The position numbers were made by a program, and so were the translations under genes. From Rickettsiales bacterium (GTDB lineage Bacteria > Pseudomonadota > Alphaproteobacteria > Rickettsiales > UBA3002), in the NCBI GenBank assembly GCA_021300075.1, contig JAJTIB010000014.1, forward strand, positions 1 to 10,551: a DNA stretch of 10,551 nt. The letters are read 5' to 3'. The notes beneath the pieces were generated by a model. The model ran no database searches. It saw nothing but the letters and a program-made list of their open reading frames with translations, and was not told the origin of the DNA. The number at the start of each line of letters is the position of its first letter. The stretch's first letter is position 1. This document shows, in pieces, positions 6,882 to 10,551 of this stretch.

Positions 6882-7865
6882 TTAATGCCCCGGTTTGAAG
6901 TAAATCTCGGAGACGTAGCGGCGGCCTTTTTCGCCACGTTTTAGCTGAATAATGACCTGAATGACATTCTCGACATAGGCTTTGATCTGATCGCGAGTGA
7001 TACCCAAATCGGCTTGCATAATCATCAAAATAAGCTGCTCCATTGCGAGCTGGGGCGAGTCGGCATGCAAGCTGGCGATGGATCCGGGGTGGCCAGTATT
7101 GATGGCACGCAAATAGCTGAAGGCTTCCGCGCCGCGTAACTCGCCAACGATAATGCGATCCGGCCTGAGACGTAAACAGGCTTCGATCAAATCCTGCGTG
7201 GTTACTTTCGCCAGACCTTGTCCACCCTTACTTGCCAGAAGATGGACGCGGTTGGGAATATTTTCAATTTTGACTTCGCGGGCATCTTCGACCGTGATGA
7301 TGCGCTCCTCGGGCGGCAGGGCACGCAGCGCCGCGTTCAGGAAAGTGGTTTTACCGGTAGAGGTTCCGCCGGAGATGATGATATTTTTTTTGTGCTGCAC
7401 GGCGCGGATGATGAATTGTTTGACATCGCCCTTCGCGTAAAGTTCGGCCAGTTCCTTATCGGCCGGGTTTTCGGGGGCAACACCAGTGAGGGTTCGATCA
7501 AATGCGCCCATTTTCTGATAGTCATCGAGTGTCAGTTGCAGCGTCGCCTGTTTGCGGATCGACATGGCGATGGATTTGCCTTCGACGGCAGGTGGAAACA
7601 CAATCTGAATACGGTAGCCCCCCGGCAGTGTGGCAGAGAGCAGCGGTTTTTCTGCGCTGATCGCCTGCGAGGTGGATTGGGCAATGAGATGCCCAAGCGA
7701 TTGTAGATGTTCGAGGGTGAATTCAGGCAGAGGCTCGTAACGCATGTCGCCGAATTTCTCGACCCATGCCTCGCCGGGCGCATTGATAGAAATTTCCTGA
7801 ATCCCCTCTTCGGCGAAGAGTTTCTCCAGTGGCTTGAGATAGGTGTTAAGGGCGGCGATGCTCAT
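6882..7865 (-). CDS. virB11: Type IV secretion ATPase VirB11
   Basis: A cytoplasmic, membrane-associated hexameric traffic ATPase that powers assembly and substrate transfer through the VirB channel. The 327-residue product has the normal two-domain layout. The N domain contains SINAPGEAWVE (26-36) and LPGGYRIQIVFPP (80-92). The RecA-like C domain has Walker A GGTSTGKTT (166-174), the Asp box IITVEDAREV (189-198), Walker B LRPDRIIVGELRG (233-245) and the His box TGHPGSIASLHADSP (257-271). All catalytic residues appear intact. It begins 12 nt after the virB10 stop. No good Shine-Dalgarno precedes the ATG; the leader ends in a pyrimidine-rich CTACTCCT, so translation may depend on coupling to virB10. 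Confidence 0.97.
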   Translation of the reverse strand: MSIAALNTYLKPLEKLFAEEGIQEISINAPGEAWVEKFGDMRYEPLPEFTLEHLQSLGHLIAQSTSQAISAEKPLLSATLPGGYRIQIVFPPAVEGKSIAMSIRKQATLQLTLDDYQKMGAFDRTLTGVAPENPADKELAELYAKGDVKQFIIRAVQHKKNIIISGGTSTGKTTFLNAALRALPPEERIITVEDAREVKIENIPNRVHLLASKGGQGLAKVTTQDLIEACLRLRPDRIIVGELRGAEAFSYLRAINTGHPGSIASLHADSPQLAMEQLILMIMQADLGITRDQIKAYVENVIQVIIQLKRGEKGRRYVSEIYFKPGH

Positions 7866-7877
7866 AGGAGTAGCAGC

Positions 7878-9065
7878 CTACTGGATGAATTGTGTTCCGA
7901 CAAGTTCGGCGGGGAAAATCAGGTCGCGATTGACAAAAACATTCACCGGTGTGCCTTGATCAACTATGATGGTGGGGCCAATATCGAGGAATCTCTGGAG
8001 AAAAGATTCGGTCAGAGCGCCAAGGCGATTAAGGGCGTTGACCGTGGCGAGCGAGGCGGCATTGCCATCTTGCGTCGTGCCGGTCGTGGAAGTGGTGGTA
8101 GAAGTACCGGAATCGTTGGGGTTGATCTCGTCGGACCCCAAAGCGAAGGCGATTGAAACCACGCTTGCCATGACCGCGCGTGAGAAAATAAACTGGAACT
8201 TGTTGTCAACAATACCACCGATACCGGCCTGACCAATTTGATCGACCAGCGGGGAATCGATTTTTACATCAATCCCATCGGGGCGCAGCACCCGCGTCCA
8301 GACGATAAAAACCCGCGTCTGACCTCCTGTCAGTTCGGTATTGTAACTGCCAATTAACCGCGAACCCGCAGGAATCAGCGGAATGGTACCTGCTTCGCCA
8401 TACACATCGCGTGAGACAATGGCGCGGATAGGCGCGGGCAAATCGGTATTAACGACGCTTTCCATGGTGGCTGAAATTAACCGCCCCTGAGCGATGATGC
8501 GGCGCAAATCGCCAATACGGGTGGCGACGGATTTTTCGGCTTCACTGTTCGCAACTCTGGCAGAGAACTGGCTATTGGGGTCGCCATCGGCATTTGCCGG
8601 CCTGGTCGTGGTTCCACCCCCCAGTAGCCCGCCGCCATCATTGTTGATAACCACCATTTCCGAACGCTGACGGGCTTTTAACTGCTCCTTCAAAGCGCTA
8701 TCATCCTCCTGATTGATAATGGGTAAGTTTGTTGGTTCCGGGATGGGAGGCGCGGAGACCAAGGCGGGGGGTTCTGGCAGAGGCGGTTCTTCAATCGGTA
8801 GGGGCGGGGGTTCAATCGGGCTTTGTACAATTGGGCGAACTTCCAGTTCTTCGGGTGGCGGCGGTGAGGTTTCTCCACGGAAGAAAAGGTTATAGAGTAG
8901 AAATAGTACCAACACCCCCAGCCCACCCAGAACAAGCATAACCCTGTTTTTGCTGGCGGCAACATTCGGGGCGCCGGTATCGAGCGGTCCACTGGCGTCT
9001 TCACCATTGCCGTTACCCGGCGGAGCGGCAAAAGGATCGTCAGGCGGTTGCGTCGTTTGTTCCAT
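7878..9065 (-). CDS. virB10: Type IV secretion channel protein VirB10 (TrbI-like)
   Basis: Spans the whole envelope: anchored in the inner membrane, running through the periplasm and forming the outer-membrane pore of the core complex with VirB9 (and VirB7). The 395-residue product has a cytosolic Pro/Gly-rich N-terminus, one membrane helix (about 42-62), a Pro-rich periplasmic rod (about 67-113) and the TrbI/VirB10 beta-barrel domain. Clear motifs are PLIPAGSRLIGSY (229-241), RVFIVWTRVLRPDG (251-264), a hydrophobic helix around 296-310 that should be the outer-membrane antenna, a Ser/Thr-rich loop (about 319-332) and the ending VNVFVNRDLIFP (374-385). The start is the ATG at 9065, 10 nt after the virB9 stop. 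An in-frame start at 9149 would add 28 residues that are out-of-frame virB9 sequence and is rejected. No canonical ribosome-binding site is visible. Confidence 0.95.
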   Translation of the reverse strand: MEQTTQPPDDPFAAPPGNGNGEDASGPLDTGAPNVAASKNRVMLVLGGLGVLVLFLLYNLFFRGETSPPPPEELEVRPIVQSPIEPPPLPIEEPPLPEPPALVSAPPIPEPTNLPIINQEDDSALKEQLKARQRSEMVVINNDGGGLLGGGTTTRPANADGDPNSQFSARVANSEAEKSVATRIGDLRRIIAQGRLISATMESVVNTDLPAPIRAIVSRDVYGEAGTIPLIPAGSRLIGSYNTELTGGQTRVFIVWTRVLRPDGIDVKIDSPLVDQIGQAGIGGIVDNKFQFIFSRAVMASVVSIAFALGSDEINPNDSGTSTTTSTTGTTQDGNAASLATVNALNRLGALTESFLQRFLDIGPTIIVDQGTPVNVFVNRDLIFPAELVGTQFIQ

Positions 9066-9075
9066 GGGAGGTCCG

Positions 9076-10017
9076 TTATCCTGTAATTTTTGCTTCGTTA
9101 TAGACAACAACCTCGTTGCCATTCTCGCGCAGGCTGAAGCGTGGCGCAATTATCTTGATAACCGCGATACCCTCGGGGTTGATTTGGTAAGGCACCGAAA
9201 TTTCTTCACCACTGGCGGTAAGTACCGCAACATTTGGCAAGCGGGCACCTTGGGGAAATTTGAAATAGGTAGAGGTTCCGTCATCGAAAATTTTTAGCGG
9301 CGCGATATCACTTGGGCCAGTGTAGGTGTAGCGATAATTGATGACAGGCTTGTTCAAGGCGGGGGGCGCGGCTGCGGCGGGAAGCGCGACGGTGGTGGCC
9401 TGAATGGGAGCGGCCGATTTTTCAAGCAAGTCGGGAGAGGGCAGGGCGGCGGTATTTGACGGGCTTGCGGGCGGCAAAGCTGCGGCTGTCGGCAAGGGTG
9501 CTGCAATTGGCAAGGGTGCGGCAGTTGGCAAGGGGCCGCTGGCGACGGCGGTGGTCGGAGCACTGAGCACGAGCGAGGGTTCATTATGACTCATCGGAAT
9601 GGCCATGGCTGGCGGCGGTGTGCCGCCCTCTTCGGGATAGAAAAAACGTACCACATAGACCAGTTCTTCGCTGCCATAGACGGCTTTGGATGAGCTTGAG
9701 CGCAGATCGAATTGGTAGGAGCGCTTGTTAGTGATGACCGTCATATTGGTGTGGGCGTTTTCCTCCATCGCGCGGATGAAAAGGCGGCGTCCGCTGGGCA
9801 CAATCTGCCAGCCTACCCGGTCGCCGACGGAAACGGTTTCTATTTCCTCCCGATTACCAAACTCGATATTGGCCTGATAGCCGTAATGGGTAGTAACAGT
9901 GAACACTTCGTTGGCGTTGTAGACGAGGGTTTTAATGCGGCTATCCGTGACAATGGGCTGCGCTGCCGCCACGTTGGCAGAGACTAGAAATAGTACACTT
10001 AAGAAGAGGGACCGCAT
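9076..10017 (-). CDS. virB9: Type IV secretion outer-membrane complex protein VirB9
   Basis: A periplasmic and outer-membrane-associated subunit that forms the core-complex ring with VirB10 and VirB7. The 313-residue product starts with a Sec signal peptide (about 1-19, cleavage after VAAA). An N domain follows with RIKTLVYNANEVFTVTTHYG (28-47), IEFG, VGDRVGW and TNMTVITNKRSYQFDL (90-105). The C domain includes NYRYTYTG (227-234), IAPLKIFDDGTSTYFKF (238-254), LPNVAVL and VVVYNEA. The two domains are joined by an unusually long Pro/Ala-rich linker (about 131-222) containing a hexapeptide repeat. The ATG at 10017 shares one base with the virB8 stop (TGATG), with AAGGAG 8 nt upstream. A TTG one codon earlier is possible but less likely. 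Confidence 0.95.
   Translation of the reverse strand: MRSLFLSVLFLVSANVAAAQPIVTDSRIKTLVYNANEVFTVTTHYGYQANIEFGNREEIETVSVGDRVGWQIVPSGRRLFIRAMEENAHTNMTVITNKRSYQFDLRSSSSKAVYGSEELVYVVRFFYPEEGGTPPPAMAIPMSHNEPSLVLSAPTTAVASGPLPTAAPLPIAAPLPTAAALPPASPSNTAALPSPDLLEKSAAPIQATTVALPAAAAPPALNKPVINYRYTYTGPSDIAPLKIFDDGTSTYFKFPQGARLPNVAVLTASGEEISVPYQINPEGIAVIKIIAPRFSLRENGNEVVVYNEAKITG
9473..9544 (-). repeat. Four tandem 18-bp repeats inside virB9
   Basis: Four consecutive 18-bp units begin at 9473, 9491, 9509 and 9527 on the plus strand. The second and third are nearly identical (GGCAAGGGTGC then a short variable end); the outer two are diverged. Read in the virB9 frame they encode PLPTAA, PLPIAA, PLPTAA and ALPPAS (residues 162-185), in the middle of the interdomain linker. 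The multiple-of-three unit keeps the frame open if copy number changes. Confidence 0.8.
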
Positions 10018-10551
10018 CAATTGATCTCCTTCTGGATTTGATAGTTGGTGACTTGAAACCCGAGCGGATTGAGCAACATCTCTTCAGCGTTCAGTTCCAG
10101 TTTGGCATATTCAAACGTAACCGTTACCACATAGTTGGTTCTGAGTTCACCTGCATTTGGCAAAAGATCCGTGGCTACGATGCGCGCCTGCATGATTTTA
10201 GATGGAGTTTTCTCGACCGCGCCACCGGGCAGAGGCGGGTTGCTGAGGTAACTGATGGAGGCAAAGCGAATATCGCGCTGACCGGTAGTTTTAAGGCGTG
10301 CGGCGAGACTTTCTTCGTTGGCCGGATCTACCTGGCGGCGGAATTGATAAAATACATCCGGCGTGCTCATGATGCGTACCAGATTGTAGTTGCTGCGAAG
10401 AATGCTGAAATTATAACCCTCGCGCGCGACAATGTAACGCGCCAGAAAATAACGATCCACGACTTCGCTGGCAGCGTATTGGTTGCGCGTGACGGGTTCG
10501 ACCACGCGCACGACGCCTGATTTGTCGTCCATCTGCAGCAGGAAAGGTTCA
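10017..10551 (-). CDS. virB8: Type IV secretion assembly protein VirB8 (C-terminal part; 5' end outside window)
   Basis: A bitopic inner-membrane protein whose periplasmic NTF2-like domain nucleates assembly of the VirB complex. 177 residues are visible. The cytosolic tail and membrane helix, roughly the first 50-60 residues in the family, lie beyond the right edge. The reading frame is open through the edge: codons for EPFLLQ precede the internal Met at 10532, so that Met is not the start. Supporting features are the DDKSGVVRVVEP strand, a RYIVAREGYNF helix region, YVVTVTFEY and the diagnostic ending NPLGFQVTNYQIQKE. The stop TGA overlaps the virB9 start codon by one base, indicating tight coupling. 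It is the first visible gene of the virB8-virB9-virB10-virB11-virD4 operon; the operon promoter is not in the window. Confidence 0.93.
   Translation of the reverse strand, partial: EPFLLQMDDKSGVVRVVEPVTRNQYAASEVVDRYFLARYIVAREGYNFSILRSNYNLVRIMSTPDVFYQFRRQVDPANEESLAARLKTTGQRDIRFASISYLSNPPLPGGAVEKTPSKIMQARIVATDLLPNAGELRTNYVVTVTFEYAKLELNAEEMLLNPLGFQVTNYQIQKEIN
10026..10031 (-). promoter_or_regulatory. Shine-Dalgarno site of virB9
   Basis: On the minus strand AAGGAG stands 8 nt before the ATG at 10017, inside the last codons of virB8. It favours this ATG over the neighbouring TTG at 10020 and is the best ribosome-binding site in the window. Confidence 0.65.

Noticed and set aside
7218..8156. Two abutting plus-strand open frames (162 and 149 codons) antisense to virB11 and virB10
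   Set aside because: They mirror conserved ATPase and TrbI-domain coding sequence. Their end-to-end arrangement is coincidental and neither looks like a protein family.
9066..9149. N-terminal extension of VirB10 starting at 9149
   Set aside because: It would translate virB9 sequence out of frame. The ATG at 9065 directly after the virB9 stop gives the expected short cytosolic N-terminus before the membrane helix.
1..10551. CRISPR arrays, tRNA or rRNA genes, insertion sequences, toxin-antitoxin pairs, novel defence system
   Set aside because: Reading through both strands gave no direct repeats with spacers, cloverleaf-like segments, transposase motifs or unassigned gene clusters. Nearly every base belongs to one of nine identified genes.

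Overview
The window reads as a chromosomal segment of an alphaproteobacterium. It is packed with genes, has moderate GC (judged by eye, not counted) and carries no sign of a mobile element. Everything it encodes belongs to known families. I did not find a wholly new system. The most distinctive content is a Rickettsiales-type ('rvh') type IV secretion core operon sitting beside a polyphosphate gene cluster.

Left part, plus strand (1-793): the last 46 codons of a type II 3-dehydroquinate dehydratase (aroQ), then leucyl/phenylalanyl-tRNA--protein transferase (aat), joined by a 4-bp GTGA overlap. aat runs tail to tail into the next gene and overlaps it by 115 bp.

Polyphosphate block, minus strand (679-4366): ppk1, which makes polyphosphate, followed by a Ppx/GppA-family exopolyphosphatase, which degrades it. 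The two reading frames overlap by a few bases, so they look translationally coupled. A 102-bp divergent spacer (4367-4468) carries a 16-bp near-palindrome. It separates ppk from a plus-strand SixA-type phosphohistidine phosphatase (4469-5014).

Secretion block, minus strand (5011-10551): read in the direction of transcription the order is virB8 (5' end beyond the right edge), virB9, virB10, virB11, virD4. All gaps are 20 nt or less, so this is one operon. Together the products form the inner-membrane assembly factor (VirB8), the envelope-spanning channel (VirB9, VirB10), the hexameric motor (VirB11) and the substrate-recruiting coupling ATPase (VirD4). virB2-virB7 are not in the window, which agrees with the scattered rvh layout. 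The gene order and the VirD4 sequence resemble Rickettsiales vir homologues more than Agrobacterium or conjugative-plasmid systems. A complete ppk/ppx/sixA/aat set and non-AT-rich DNA suggest a less reduced, perhaps free-living or early-branching relative. That placement is inference.

No tRNA, rRNA, CRISPR array, insertion sequence or convincing terminator was seen. Apart from the 102-bp spacer there is essentially no non-coding DNA.
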